Shown: positions 15,501 to 41,080, numbered from the stretch's first letter. The stretch: DNA of 64,000 nt from Ceratotherium simum simum (GCF_000283155.1 NW_004454166.1:16324999-16388998); one strand, 5' to 3'. The notes: generated by a model not told the origin, from the letters alone. Translations and numbers: made by a program.

Positions 15501-17507
15501 GGGGTTAGGTTACACTTAAAAATACATACTGAGGGGGCCGGCCCTGTGGCCTAGTGGTTAAGTTTGGTGCACTCTGCTTCGGCACCCTGGGTTCGGTCCC
15601 CGGGCACGGACCTATACCACTCGTCAGTGGCCATGCTGTGGCAGCAACCCACACACAAAACAGAGGCAGACTGGCACATATGTTAGCTCAGGGTGAATCT
15701 TCCTCAAGCAAAAAGAGGAAGATTGGTCAGGGCCGGCCTGGTGGCATAGCAGTTAAGTTTGCACACTCCATTTGAGCAGCCTGGGGTTCACAGGTTCGGA
15801 TGCTGGGCACGGACCTACACATCACTTATCAAGCCATGCTGTGGCACGCATCCCATATAAAGTAGAGGAAGATGGGCACGGATGTTAGCCCAGGGCCAAT
15901 CTTCCTCAGCAAAAAAGAGGAGGATTGGCAACAGATGTTAGCTCAGGGCTAATCTTCCTCAGGAAAAAAAAAACATATCAAGCTCCTACTATTTACAAGA
16001 TGCTGGAAACTAAGTGGTAAAGAAGACAGACATGATTTCCACCATCAAGGTTCCTAATGTAATTGGTTTTACAATAAACAAACAAATCATTGTAAATTAT
16101 AATGCCATGAAATAAAAGAATAAAGTGCTGTGAGAGACCCTAATGAGATGGAGGCAGCATGGATAGGATTGATACACCTAACTAAGACAGGCTCAGAAGA
16201 GGCCAGTCAGACTAAGGAAATGACATTTAAACTGAGACATGAAAAGAGGGGGAGCACTAAAGGCAGAAGGAAATAATATGTGCAGAGGCCACGAGTAATG
16301 ACTAGTTTGGCATCTTGAAGGAAATGAAAGCAAGCCAGTGTGCCTGGGGTACAGAGGGCAAGGCAAAGAGGCAGGAGGTGAAACCTGAGAAGGGCCGCAA
16401 CAAACACATCTTGTAGGCCATGATAAGGAATTCAGAGTTTATTCTAAGTGCAGAAAACCACTGAAGAGTTTTAAGGAGAGGGATGACATGATCTGAAAAT
16501 TTTTAAAGGTCATTCTAGATACCTGATGGAGAATGGATTGAAGAGACAAAAATGGAAGCAGAAAGACCATTTTTAGGATGCTACTGAAATTGTACAGAGA
16601 GATGATGGTTACTTGGACTAGGGTTGTGCAGTGGAGATGAAAACATGGGTAAATTCTGGAAATATTCTGGAGGTAAAATCAAAGATTTATGGACAGATTG
16701 AATACAAAGGGGGAGGAAAAGGGGGACTCAGGTTTCTGGCTTGAGCAACTGCCCAGAGACTGAGATGGGGAACACTGAGGTGAAACCGGTTTGAGGAAGA
16801 AATCAAAGAGTTTTTTGTTTTAACATGTTAAGTGTAGTAGGCTGAATAATGACCCCCAAAGCTATCAGGTCCTAAGCCCTGGAACCTGAAAATGTTGCCT
16901 TATATGGGAAAAGGGATTATACAGATGTGATTAAATTAGGGATCTTGAGGTGGGGCGTTATCCTGGATTATCTGTGTGGGCCCTAAATGCCATTACATAT
17001 ATCCTTATTAGAGGGGCAGTGGGACACAGACCGAGGAGAAGGCAATGTGATCAGGGAGGCAGAGATTGCAGTGATGCAGCCACGAGTCAAGGAATGCCAG
17101 CGGCCACCAGAAGCTAGAAGGGTCGGGGAACGGATTCTCCCCTAGAGCCTCTGCAGGGAGCACAGTCCTGCTGACACCTTGATTTTGGAAGTGATACTGA
17201 TTTCACATTTCTGGCCTACAGAACTGTGAAAGAATAAATTTCTGTTGTTTGAAACCACCAAGTTTGTAGTAATTTGTTACGGCAGCCACAGGAAACTAAT
17301 ACATTAAGTTTGAGAGGCCTGTAAAGCATCCAAATAGAGATTTCAAATAAGCTGTTGGTACAAGAGTCTGGAGTTCAAAAGTTGGAGTTTTAAATATTCC
17401 TAAGGGTTTGAAAGTTGTGCTCTTACCTCCAGGTCCTTTCGAATGCTCTCAAACTCCTCAATGTCATCAAGCTTCAGCTCCAGGCGGGTTGGTTTTCGTC
17501 GCAGCAT
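12571..17507 (-). CDS. CDC26: CDC26 (APC12), anaphase-promoting complex subunit, complete coding region in 2 exons
   Basis: Small APC/C subunit that stabilises the TPR subunit CDC16/APC6 through its N-terminus in the cell-cycle ubiquitin ligase. On the - strand the start ATG is at 17507-17505. The first coding exon is 17507-17427 (27 codons, donor GTAAGA) and the second 12747-12571 (58 codons plus stop, acceptor TTTCAG). Together they give 85 aa, equal to human CDC26. Visible features: [20 protein letters not shown] at the N-terminus (the CDC16-binding segment), an acidic middle with GGSDGEG, and the C-terminal [14 protein letters not shown]. Against the recalled human protein, changes are few (for example T to N at residue 28 and L to F near the end). 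The acceptor of this exon is at 17548/17549, so 41 nt of 5'UTR precede the ATG. Identification is very secure. Confidence 0.96.
13331..13570 (-). mobile_element. ERE SINE
   Basis: Reverse copy ending GGGCCGGCCC. Flanks carry the near-duplicate AGGTTTGGCTTTTA / AGATTTGGCTTTTA. Confidence 0.92.
14069..14309 (+). mobile_element. ERE SINE, first of a nested pair
   Basis: Starts GGGGCCAGCCCGG and ends in the GTTAGCTCAGGGCTAATC module. Its left flank AAAAGGCTTCCCAC reappears only after the second element. Confidence 0.9.
14310..14526 (+). mobile_element. ERE SINE inserted in the tail of the preceding ERE
   Basis: Full-length copy with a long AAATA-rich tail. AAAAGGCTTCCCAC follows it, so the outer target duplication spans both elements. 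Confidence 0.9.
15535..15728 (+). mobile_element. ERE SINE, diverged
   Basis: GGGGGCCGGCCCTGTGGCC head and a diverged body lacking the CATATAAAG stretch. Directly followed by another copy. Confidence 0.85.
15729..15975 (+). mobile_element. ERE SINE
   Basis: Second of a head-to-tail pair. Starts AGGGCCGGCCTGG and ends in an A-run after CTAATCTTCCTCAGG. Confidence 0.9.
16833..17303 (+). mobile_element. Solo LTR of the MaLR (MLT1-like) endogenous retrovirus-like family
   Basis: 471 bp beginning TGTAGTAGGCTGAATAATG and ending GGAAACTAATACA. A 5-bp target duplication TTAAG lies at 16828-16832 and 17304-17308, and an AATAAA lies near its 3' part. No internal viral genes are present. Family assignment is from the characteristic ends. 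Confidence 0.8.
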
Positions 17508-17663
17508 GTTGAAATCAACATCAAAGGCCAGACCCAGTGAACTATTAGCTGTTAAAAAGGCAGAGAGAAGGAAAAACTGGAGGGGATAAATCTCAGCTGC
17601 AAATGTAAGATCAGTTTGTACGCATGCTTGCTAAAATGAATGGCAATTAAAAAGATTCATTTG

Positions 17664-17890
17664 GGGCCGGCCTGGTGGCGTAGCGCTTGAGTGCGAATGC
17701 TCTGCTGCGGCAGCCCGGGGTTCGGACCCGGGCCACACCGATGCACCGCTTGTCAAGCCATGCGGTGGCGGCGTCCCATATAAAGTAGAGGAACATGGGC
17801 ATGGACGTTAGCCCAGGGCCAGTCTTCCTCAGCAAAAAGAGGAGGATTGGCAGATGTTAGCTCAGGGCTGATCTTCCTCTCAAAAAAAAA
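17664..17890 (+). mobile_element. ERE SINE with target duplication
   Basis: AAAAGATTCATTTGG flanks the element on both sides. It lies about 150 nt upstream (with respect to CDC26) of the start-codon exon. Confidence 0.92.
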
Positions 17891-19387
17891 AAAGATTCAT
17901 TTGGATTCACACATAGACTTCTAAGACTTTTGGTGTATGATTATTACATTTTTATTACATGATTGAGATCCACAACTTTGTAATTCCAAAAAACTCTTTC
18001 TTCAAGAACTTAAAACGCCAAACTACCTCTAAAAGAGAATTCTAGGTAACAATCACTTTAATCTCATGCTCCTGTCACATTCAGAGAAATATTCTAGCTA
18101 AGAGAATAAAGTTAAAAGATCACATCTTAATTCAGTATAGTCAGTGGGAGAGTATATAAGCCATTAAATTTGATCAACACTACATGAGAATTGTGAGAGA
18201 TTTGTGATCACCCTCAAATGCTAAAATAAATTTACTAAATCTCACGAAAACTCCCTCTAACTCACCAATTCACAGAGTTGTCCTAAGGATCTAAGTAGGT
18301 CCTAAATGGATATGTCATTCATTAAACAAACACTTCTTGTGCTCCAGCTACAGAGTTAAAAGGCACAGTCACAGTCAGTGGGGAAAACAAACACATAAAC
18401 AGAAAATTGCAACACAGTGTAATAAAACTCTGGCAAGGGTAACGCAATGGCACCAAACAGGCACCAATCCAGTCTGGGCTGAGTGTGAGATGGACAGGAA
18501 TGTGGAGGGCTTCCTGGAAGAGATGATGTCTTAGTTGACTGGTTAAGGACAGACAGAGTAAAGAGATTAAGGGCATTCCAGGCAGAGAGAACAAATACGC
18601 AAAGAGGCTCAAGAGAACCCTCCAGAGCTTGAAAACCCTAGGTAATGCTTATGCTAACAAAAAACATTTTTTTGAGAAGAAAATAAAACTCCCCAACTGA
18701 GTTTAAAATCTGTGGATTGCATCTTCATATTCTCCACAGCATCCAGTAGAGTGTATCTATAATCACCAGTCAGTAAACGTTTTGTTGAATAAACTGAGAT
18801 CCAATTAAAGTGAAATGAACTTTTCTTCAGCACTATGCTATGCTTTTCCATTCCCATTCTTTACATTTTTATTTTAACATAGAAACTGTGACACCAACAA
18901 AATTACCCCTATTTTACAGATGACGTCGAAGCTGTTCAGTTTGGTTAATAAATGTCAGCCTCCTATAAAAATTATACATACGTTCCACGGTGAGGATTGA
19001 TGTAAGATGATTGATGCAACTGACTAATGTAATGAGAATGATGTAAGTGAAAGCTCCTTTAAAGTTTTTACAGACATAAATTATTATTACATGTATCCAG
19101 GATGTATCAAGGACTGTGAAACATACAAAGGAAGAAATGTTTCCTTCTCCCAGGAAGCTTAGGTGATATTATCAGATAAATACAGGTGATATTATCAACC
19201 CAAAACACCAGCACATTACATTTCAAATTGCTTTATATTAAATCAGATAATATCTTGATTCCAGTGTAGGCAAATGGTAGAGGGAGCCAAAGTTCGAGGG
19301 GGGGGGTGGGAGCGGTGGATGCGTAAAAGAAAGAAAAAACTGCTTTGCATTTTAACTCTTCGGCAAACTGTGAAAAATTCTATGAAG

Positions 19388-19612
19388 CAATATAGAGTAA
19401 TGGGTACAAGTGCTCTCTAGAGGCAAAAGGGCAGAGGGCAGAGGTTCTAATCCCATCCACCACTTATCACGAACAATTAGCTTCATCCTTCACTGGATCT
19501 TAGTTTCTGTAACTGTACTCTGTTGTACGGATTCAATGACGTAATGCAAAGTAAGTTCCAGGAACATAACTGGGCATTTAGTAAACGCTCAATAAATAAC
19601 AGCCATTATTAT
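19388..19612 (+). mobile_element. MIR SINE
   Basis: Near full-length diverged MIR ending in the L2-like tail 'gtaaacgctcaataaata'. Confidence 0.6.
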
Positions 19613-20179
19613 TGTAATTGTCCTTGGGGGTAGGGGCGGGGAGGGGCTCTGTCAGCTCGGGAAACACCAACATTTTAAGCATCTCCACCCTCGCCATGGG
19701 GGCAAAAGCCTCGTCTTGTTCATCTCTGATGCCCCAGCACGCAGCGGAAGGCAGGGCCGTGCAGAGTTGCTTGCGTGCAGATTACCTGACGCCTCACATC
19801 CATCATCTCACTCTGAATCTGATACAAAGACTGGGCTGAAGACAAACAACAAAATCAGGCCCTGGCTCCTCCGCCGGGTCTTTATTCTACTTTGGAGCTA
19901 GAGTGCTCTTCGAGCTGTTTCTCTCGCCACTGCTCGAATTCACCCAGCTCAGAGGGAGCCCCTGGCAGAGGACTTCCCGACAGCGGAGAACGAGCACAGC
20001 TCTCCTTCCGCAGCTCCAGGGCAGCACCCGGGGTCCAAGGTGACGGTTTCCATGGCAACAGGGACCTCCGCTCCAGGATGACGTAAAGCCGCGCGTTGGG
20101 CCGGGAGGGACCGCAGGCCCCGGAAGCCCTAGATTCGCTCCAGAGTTCAGCCCGGAGCCGCGCGCCTCGACGCACCTAC

Positions 20180-20300
20180 CTCTTTTCAAGGCTGCTCAGC
20201 CCCTTCCCAGAACCTCGGCGCCCACTACGACTCTTCTGCCAGGCCAGCTGGACTACACTTCCCAGACTACTCTCAACCTCTCTCCTCGCAGAACCTCGTC
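20180..20300 (-). other. CDC26: Probable CDC26 non-coding first exon
   Basis: On the - strand a donor GAG|GTAGGT falls at 20180/20179 inside the GC-rich region, with the next acceptor at 17549. The upstream (right) limit is a guess, as no transcript start can be read. Confidence 0.45.
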
Positions 20301-20520
20301 CTCCGCGTGCTTTCCTCGGAGGACTACAAGCCACGCCTCTCGACGCGCCCAGAATCTTTCCTACTACGACTCCCGTCATGCTCCACGCCGCCCACGCTAC
20401 TGCGCCGGCTGTCGGCCCACTTCCGGTAGGTGACGCAGTTCCGGTTTGCTGGGCGCGCGGTGGACGGTCTGAAACGTAGAGGTCGAGTTTCGCTGGGGCT
20501 TCGCGGCTCCAGAGCCCGGC
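20180..20520. promoter_or_regulatory. Bidirectional CDC26/PRPF4 promoter (CpG-rich)
   Basis: GC- and CpG-rich sequence, without a TATA box, between divergent genes. ACTAC-type motifs resembling the ZNF143/SBS consensus start at 20224, 20252, 20323 and 20363. Two ETS-like TTCCGG sites lie near 20420 and 20438, with a CRE/AP-1-like TGACGCAG between them (20431). CpG richness extends roughly 19.9-20.66 kb. Shared promoters of this kind are typical of housekeeping gene pairs. Confidence 0.75.
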
Positions 20521-34877
<14,357 letters not shown>

Positions 34878-35917
34878 GCAGGACCATGGAAAAAGGACTC
34901 TAACTTCAAGCTCTCCCTTAGGAGCCGTTTTCAAAAGAAAGGAATTCATGTGTTTTGTTCTATCATGTTTTTTGCCAGTTACCGTGTATAGCCCCGTAGT
35001 AGAATTGGATTTCCATGTCAGCCCCCACTCCAGGGAGGCAGCCCAGTCCCTGGGTGTTGGTGAACCCCTTTCATGGTTGAAATTTTCATTTTCATTTTCA
35101 AGCCCTGCCACGAACTGTGTAGACATTATTTTTATTAATCTTTTGTTTGAATGCCCTATTGCCTCTCTCACAGCACTCAGGATTGTGACTGGCTCCATTT
35201 TTATTTCTTGAAACTTGGCTTCCCTTTACATGGTACGTGCTTCAGGACTACCTATGTTCCACAAAGCAAGGCGACTGGACTGCAGTCTGGAAGCCTTGAG
35301 TAAAGAGGCACATCTCCCCACGCACTGGTTACATAATGCCTGGCAGAGCGAGAACCTCTCCTCCACCTTGAGACCTGGGGAGTGAAGAGGTAAACCACAG
35401 GTCTGCTCAGGGTGATGCAGGAAAGAAGATTTGACCTCTTCCTGTTGAGTTCACTTGGAATGCTGACAGCATCGGGAAGCTCAGAACTGAACATTTGCTT
35501 TGTCTGAAAATGTCTTCCATTCTGCTTTGAAGTTTGGCATCCTTCATGTTACCCCAAAGCTAGGTCATTGTGTCAAGATTCAGTGAAATTTCTGGAAAGC
35601 AAACATGATGTCTCTATTGTGCAACTTTCTTTCTATTGCTTCTTTAAAGGATGCACCCTTTGTGTCAGGGTAACTGTGGAAAAAGTCCCTGATGGGTATT
35701 TCTAAATAGAAACTTTTTATTCTTTTTTTACACAGTTGCTACAGAGTAAATCCTGTTATAAAAACTGCCCTTTAAAGAATTATTTTGTAAAGCATTTTCT
35801 GAGTCTTAGTCATTGGTTCATAGAGGTCCCTTTTTTTTGGTTTGAGATATAACAAATCTCAAATTGGCTTAACTCCACTTTCTATCTTTTTAATAAGCAC
35901 TTTCAATAATGTTTTTA
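34878..35917 (+). other. PRPF4: PRPF4 3' untranslated region (end uncertain)
   Basis: Follows the TAG at 34875-34877. No canonical AATAAA is obvious in the first kilobase. AGTAAA at 35745-35750 is a candidate variant signal. The end is therefore unresolved, and the UTR may extend beyond the ERE. Confidence 0.45.
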
Positions 35918-36220
35918 ATTTATTTTGTTTTATTATTTTTTTTTGTGAGGAAGATCAGCCCTGAGCTAACATCCATGCTAATCCTCCTCTTTTTGCTGAG
36001 GAAGACCGGCCATCTGTTGCCAATCCTCCTCCTTTTTATTTTTTCCCCGAAGACCCAGTAGATAGTTATATGTCATAGTTGTACAACCTTCTAGTTGCTG
36101 TATGTGGGACGCGGCCTCAGCATGGCTGGAGAAATGGTGCGTCAGTGCGCTCCCGGGATCCGAACCCGGGCCACCAGTAGCGGAGCACGCGCACTTAACC
36201 GCTGAGCCATGGGGCCGGCC
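35918..36220 (-). mobile_element. Composite ERE SINE downstream of PRPF4
   Basis: TTCAATAATGTTTTTAA at the left flank and TTCAATAATGTTTTTTAA at the right flank form the target duplication. Confidence 0.93.
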
Positions 36221-39200
36221 CTTCAATAATGTTTTTTAAACAGAGAGGGCTGTTGCATTGTGGGCTAGACTACCAGTGAACTGTATCTAGACTTTAATTC
36301 TCATTGGCCATGCAGAGGTGACCTTAGGCTCTTTCCATCCCAAATATGCAACCACCAACCTCTGAGAGTGTACAGTAAATTCACACAAAAATACAGGGAT
36401 TTGGAAAAAGAAAGGATTGTGGAGAGAATTCAAGAAGGGCTTATATGGTGGCTTGTTCTTGAACGTTCAAAACACTTTTCATTCACTGTTCTGGAGAGGC
36501 TGAGAGTGGCTTTGTCTAGCTCTATTCTGCAAACTATGGATGTGTGATATATAGGTAAATATTCTGTTTAATCTGGTTCCAATTACAACTAAATAGTCGC
36601 ATATCTTGTATACCTATTAAGCAGAATTCTCAGCTCTACCCTCTGTTGGGCTCTTCACTATTTAAGTATTAATTGGCTCTATTTCCTCCATAGGTGGCCA
36701 TGAAAAGAAATTATTTTTCATTACTCCCTTGTAGTATGTGTAAACTAATACTGAACATTAGTGTATTAGCATGCAATTTGGGTATAGTGTGATAACAGAA
36801 GTTTTCAGTTTTTCAAGTTTAAATTTTACTATTCTGCTAAACTTGTCTTTTTTTTTTTTTTTTTGGTGGTTGTTCCAAGGGATTTAGAGGTTAGCGACTG
36901 GGTAAAAACATTTCACCTAAGCCTTTGGCAAAATGTAAATCTTGTTTGGAATATACATTTCTTCACTGGAAATATTGTAAGAAAGCAGTTAGCTGAGGGG
37001 CATAAACCATGGGTGGCATTTCATGATAATGTAGAAATAAATATAACCGCCACTTAACAGGACACTTACTCTCTGCCTAGACACTGTGCCAGGCTCATGG
37101 AGATAGCTCGGTTAATCCTTGTAGTCTTATGAGTTAATTATTGTTCCCTTTTACAGACGAAACTGAAGCTCAAAGAAGTTAAGTAACTTGCTCAAGGTTA
37201 CCCAGTTAGTAAGTGGTGGAACCTGGTGTGTCTGTCCATGACCCTGTGAAAAGATTCCATAAGGGCTTTCCTGAGCATGTAGACAAAAAGACCAGTCCAG
37301 CCAGCATGGCCTGTACAGCATGTTTCCTGGACAAAGCCTGAACTTTTTAACTATTCCACCTTTATACTGCCTTTTTGACAGGTCACTGCATCTCTTGGTC
37401 TGACTTCATGCCAAAGCGAGTTAGTAATGTCACCACTTCTACTTCATGTAGTGTCATTCGACAAGAAACTATTTGCATTTTGGGATTGATGATATTTTGT
37501 TGCGTGGAACTGTCGTAAGCACTGCAGCCTGTTTTAGCGTCCCTGACCTCTGGAGGACTAAAAGCCAGCACAGCCCACCCTCTTCACTGGAGTTCCAAAG
37601 ATGCTCCCAGACATTTGCAAAGGCCCCCTGGGAGGATGGCACTGCCCCAAGGTTAGAACTAGTGACTGTGAAAAGAGGAGATGCTGTAAAGTTAAGTATA
37701 TCCTTCCCTATCCAAAAAACCTCAAATCTGTCTTTCTCATTTGGATGGTGTATCAGCCACTTCAAGAGTGTGAGTTCTATTTCGACTGAAAGTCCTCCAC
37801 GCCTTGCTAGCCGCATGACCTTGAATGAGGCAGCCTAACTTGAGGAGTCTTAGCTTCATCTGAACGTGGTGAGATCACTGCCTAACTTACTTGCCACAGG
37901 GTTAAGGAGCAAAGATGTGTCAGTGGGGAGAGGTCGAGTCCCAGCTTTAGTGTAATTATCTTTGATGGCGCAAATGGAGAGGTAGGCGCTGGTCCCCTGG
38001 CGGGGTGTGTGGGTCTTTCCACTTTTGTAATGGAAAATTTTTTGTTCACATTGGAACTTGAGACCATTTGGTTTTACTAAACTTGAAATATATGTCTTGG
38101 CTATTTTGGAATATCTTGTACATTAAGACCCCTAAGAATTAATAGAAGCTAGTTCCATTAAACTCACAAAATGTTAGAGCAAATAAAAGTGACTCAGTGT
38201 CTGGCTTCTGAAAGCTTTTTCTACAAATTCAAAAAACTCAAAATGTTATCTTTTCATAATTGTGATAGCATTGTAACCACTTAGGTTGTTTCAGAGCCCT
38301 GAGCCACCAGGCGGTATTAAAACTGGGGAAGCAGAAACCAGGGTTATAGACACTGCAGAGGTGGTAACTTGCAGTCAAGCAGCAGCCCGAGCGTCTACAT
38401 TCTGTCTAGTTTCCTTGGTTCCTCGATTCTGTCGTATAAAATGAAAACCAGGATCCCCTGCCTGCGTGGCCCGGGATGGGAGCTGAGGCTTTTATGCCAT
38501 GCAGGGTCTCACCCTTAGCTCTTGAGGCTGGAATTATAGTGCCTGAGGGAGGGGAGTGACAGCTGCACACTGCCCCTCCCAGGAGGAGTAAACACTCTTC
38601 CAAATCCCAGGCTTTTGATCTACTGACCCTGGCTGCTTTCACCTTGAACCTTTTATACTCTTAACATTCTATAAACCACATACCAACAAGAGGTTGTCTT
38701 GTACAAGAAGCAGCTGAATGAGCTGCCCTCCCTGCTGGTGAGGGCTCTCTGCCAGTGCTGGATGCTGCTCTGCTCTTCCCCGAGTTCTGACACAGCACCA
38801 GCCAAATAAATCGTTGTAGAATGAGTAAGTGAATGAACGAATGAACGCAGACCATTTTTACTGGGACTCGTAGTAAGACATCCAAAGAGAAAACTGAAGA
38901 CACACATTAGCTCACAGAGTTGAGGCTCACTTTCCAAATTTTTTAGCAACACATAATAAAAAGAGCAATTCAAAAAATGTGAACTGAGTTCAAAGCAGCT
39001 CCAAAGAGAAATGCAACTTGCTCTTTGGGCAGGTCAGGTTCCAGAGTACCGTCGTCCAGCCCTTTGGCACAACTTGCTACATAGCTCTGTAGCCACAGAT
39101 CTGCTTCTCTCCCCTTCCGTGACTCCATGGTTCACACACACAGGTCTCTTCACCTCCTTCTCCAGCCCTTTAGCTTTCAGAGGTTCTCAGTATAGTAGAA

Positions 39201-39352
39201 TTCTGTTTCCAGAAGCAAACACATGGCCTAACTGATCCCTGGATTGTAAAAATGAACAATACTACAAAGGAAGACAGCCCCAAATGGGGCTCTGCAGTCC
39301 CCATACCCAGCAGCAGCTGAGAAAGGCTTGGTTCCTTGTCCGGAACAGACGC
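36221..39352. other. Convergent spacer PRPF4-RNF183
   Basis: No coding exon recognised. It holds a MIR-like segment (about 37070-37225) and unique sequence. It may include the distal PRPF4 3'UTR (+ strand) and the RNF183 3'UTR (- strand). Confidence 0.6.
37070..37225 (-). mobile_element. MIR SINE fragment
   Basis: Antisense MIR pattern: 'cccttttacagacgaaactg' followed by 'aacttgctcaaggttaccca'. Confidence 0.6.
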
Positions 39353-39931
39353 TCACCCCACTCCCCAAAGGAACTGCTTGGTCCAAAAGATGGAGAAGAT
39401 GAGCAACAGAGCGACGCTGAGGATGACAGCCATCAGGTAGGCAAAGATCCGGAACTGAGGGTTGCGGAAACACTCCCTCAGAGAGTAGTGGCTGGGGATG
39501 GGGACGGGCATAGGCCTGGTGGCAGGGGCCAAGTCCTGGGGGGGCCCAGTCTGGCTCGAGGGTTCGGGACCTAGGTCCAGCGTGTAGACCCGGGGCTGGC
39601 GCAGGAAGTAGCGGCTCTTGGGCTGGTCCTTGAGCCAGAGCTGATGGCCTTGCAGGATGACGTGGTGGGGCTCCAGGCGGAGCAGGGCGAGCATGGCCGT
39701 ATCCGTGGGCAAGTCAGTGACAGGCTGCCCGGACGCCAGCACAGTGGGCTGGCGACAGAGCGGACACAGCAACCGGCGCTGGGCTGGAGTCACCAGGCTG
39801 AGGTGGGCCAGGCATTCCACGCAGAAGGAGTGGCAGCAGTCCAGCACTTTGGGGGTGTGGAATGTGTTGTTGAAGGGGTTCCAACAGACAGGGCACTCAG
39901 CCTCAGGCTCCCGGCCCTTCTGCTCAGCCAT
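39353..39931 (-). CDS. RNF183: RNF183, membrane-anchored RING-HC E3 ubiquitin ligase, complete single-exon coding region
   Basis: 192 aa on the - strand, the human length. The N-terminal C3HC4 RING finger is complete: C13-x2-C16, C32-x-H34, C37-x2-C40 and C56-x2-C59 (CPVC, CCHSFC, CPLC). A Pro-rich middle (residues about 115-145) is followed by a C-terminal hydrophobic helix (LMAVILSVALLLIFSIFW, about 166-183) and a short tail ending FLWGVG, typical of a tail-anchored membrane protein. In other mammals RNF183 is strongly expressed in kidney collecting duct, localises to endomembranes, and ubiquitinates substrates such as Bcl-xL. That is family knowledge, not visible here. An acceptor (CTGCCAG) at 39970-39971 places a 5'UTR exon start 38 nt before the ATG. 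Upstream non-coding exons were not identified. It converges with PRPF4. Confidence 0.96.
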   Translation of the reverse strand: MAEQKGREPEAECPVCWNPFNNTFHTPKVLDCCHSFCVECLAHLSLVTPAQRRLLCPLCRQPTVLASGQPVTDLPTDTAMLALLRLEPHHVILQGHQLWLKDQPKSRYFLRQPRVYTLDLGPEPSSQTGPPQDLAPATRPMPVPIPSHYSLRECFRNPQFRIFAYLMAVILSVALLLIFSIFWTKQFLWGVG

Positions 39932-39969
39932 CCTCAGACCAGATGCCGGGAGGTCTGGCGGGAGATGTC
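39932..39969 (-). other. RNF183: RNF183 5'UTR part of the coding exon
   Basis: The - strand shows a pyrimidine-rich tract (CCTTCTCTCTGTCTGCCAG) just before 39969, a good 3' splice site 38 nt upstream of the ATG. Confidence 0.6.
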
Positions 39970-40014
39970 CTGGCAGACAGAGAGAAGGAGCAAAGCAACA
40001 CCCATTGAGCTCCT

Positions 40015-40165
40015 GCCCTGTGCTCGCTCCTAGGCTAAGTGTTCTGTGGGTCGTTAAAAGGTATTACCACCCACAGTTCACAGATGAAAAAACTGAGGAT
40101 CAAAAAGAGGAAGTGATTTGTTCCAGATCACCCAGTTCCTAAGCCAGGGAGTTAAGTCTGGTGCT
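40015..40165 (-). mobile_element. MIR SINE fragment
   Basis: Antisense MIR text: 'gttcacagatgaaaaaactg' then 'gatttgttccagatcaccca'. Confidence 0.6.
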
Positions 40166-40169
40166 CCTG

Positions 40170-41080
40170 CAGCGTCCCTGCTAACAGGGCGAAGGGCTGA
40201 GGCACCCCACCGTTAATGAGCTGCCGCTGAATGAGACTGCACCCCGGCTTTGGAAATGGATAAAAACGCCCCTCATGCTCCATGTGACTGCCCTTCGCTT
40301 CTCGGACTCCAGGGAGAGAGAGGGGAACAGTCAGATATTTCCTTTTCCGCTGCCTCAAATCCCTGACTAGTGCAGAGATGGGCTTTGTGAATTTCCCGGT
40401 CTGTCCCTCCGCTGGGGACAAATGCCAGGCCCTCGTTCTCTCCTCCCATTGGGCTACAAGGCCAACCCTCTTGAGCCCATTTGCCCAGTCTCTGTGCAGG
40501 GCACAGCCCTGGCCTGGCAAGGGGGCCCTGGCAAAGCTTCTCCCCTTGACCTGGAAGCTTGGAGAGGCGCCCCTTCCCGGGTCCCCGGATCAGCCCTTCC
40601 AGAACCTCCTCCCAATACTTGGCCTCTTCTGGCTCCTCCTCCCTCCCTTTGTCCCAGGAACCCCCAGGACACCCACCTGGGCTTCGTTGGCACTAGGATG
40701 GTCAGGCAGACTACCCTGAAGGGCTTGATGCTCCCGTCTCTCCCTCTCCTAAATCCACAAAGCTTTGGGAGGCTGCCTTCTTGCCACCAACCCCGGGGCC
40801 GTCTCCATGGCAGCGCACACGCAGCACCTGGAGCTGCCAGGTGGCCCGGACGGCAGCCTCCTGAGCTCACCTGCCTGCAGCGAAGGCCAGGGAGCTGCCT
40901 GGGTGGTGGGGCAGGGAAGTGGGGGAGCAGAGTTCCCCTGGGGCGTGGCAAACAACCAACCCTGGAAGCCCAGTGTCCGCAAGATCGTGGGCGGTCCCTT
41001 CAAGACCCGGGATCCCCAGCCAGAAAGGCAGGGATGGCAATTTCCTTTTTCTAGATTGTGGAGAGGTTAAGTGAGCCTTC
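40170..41080. other. GC-rich region upstream of RNF183 (possible promoter or 5' exon)
   Basis: GC-rich, not strongly CpG-rich, with long open frames on both strands (up to about 210 codons) that show no recognisable domain. The open frames are best explained by base composition. The position upstream of RNF183 fits a regulatory or 5'UTR exon region, but I see no decisive motif. Confidence 0.35.

Larger units (their letters stand above)
12748..17426 (-). other. CDC26: CDC26 intron between the two coding exons
   Basis: 4.7 kb without coding sequence. It is dense in repeats: six ERE copies, a solo LTR and three copies of an ancient dispersed module (about 12800-13140, 15060-15480 and 15990-16790). 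Confidence 0.85.
17549..20179 (-). other. CDC26: CDC26 5' intron
   Basis: Runs between the inferred non-coding first exon and the ATG-bearing exon. It contains an ERE, a fourth copy of the ancient module (about 18315-18620), a MIR, and unique AT-rich sequence. No extra exon recognised. Confidence 0.65.

Noticed and set aside
16833..17303. Possible retroviral coding sequence near the LTR
   Set aside because: Only a solo LTR with its 5-bp duplication is present. No internal viral region is seen.
20096..20479. Open frame of about 127 codons across the CDC26/PRPF4 promoter
   Set aside because: It lies in CpG-rich divergent promoter sequence, stays open because of GC content and overlaps several regulatory motifs. 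Nothing suggests translation.
40422..41054. Open frame of about 210 codons on the + strand
   Set aside because: No recognisable domain, no convincing splice or start context, and an equally long frame on the opposite strand. GC-rich composition explains it.
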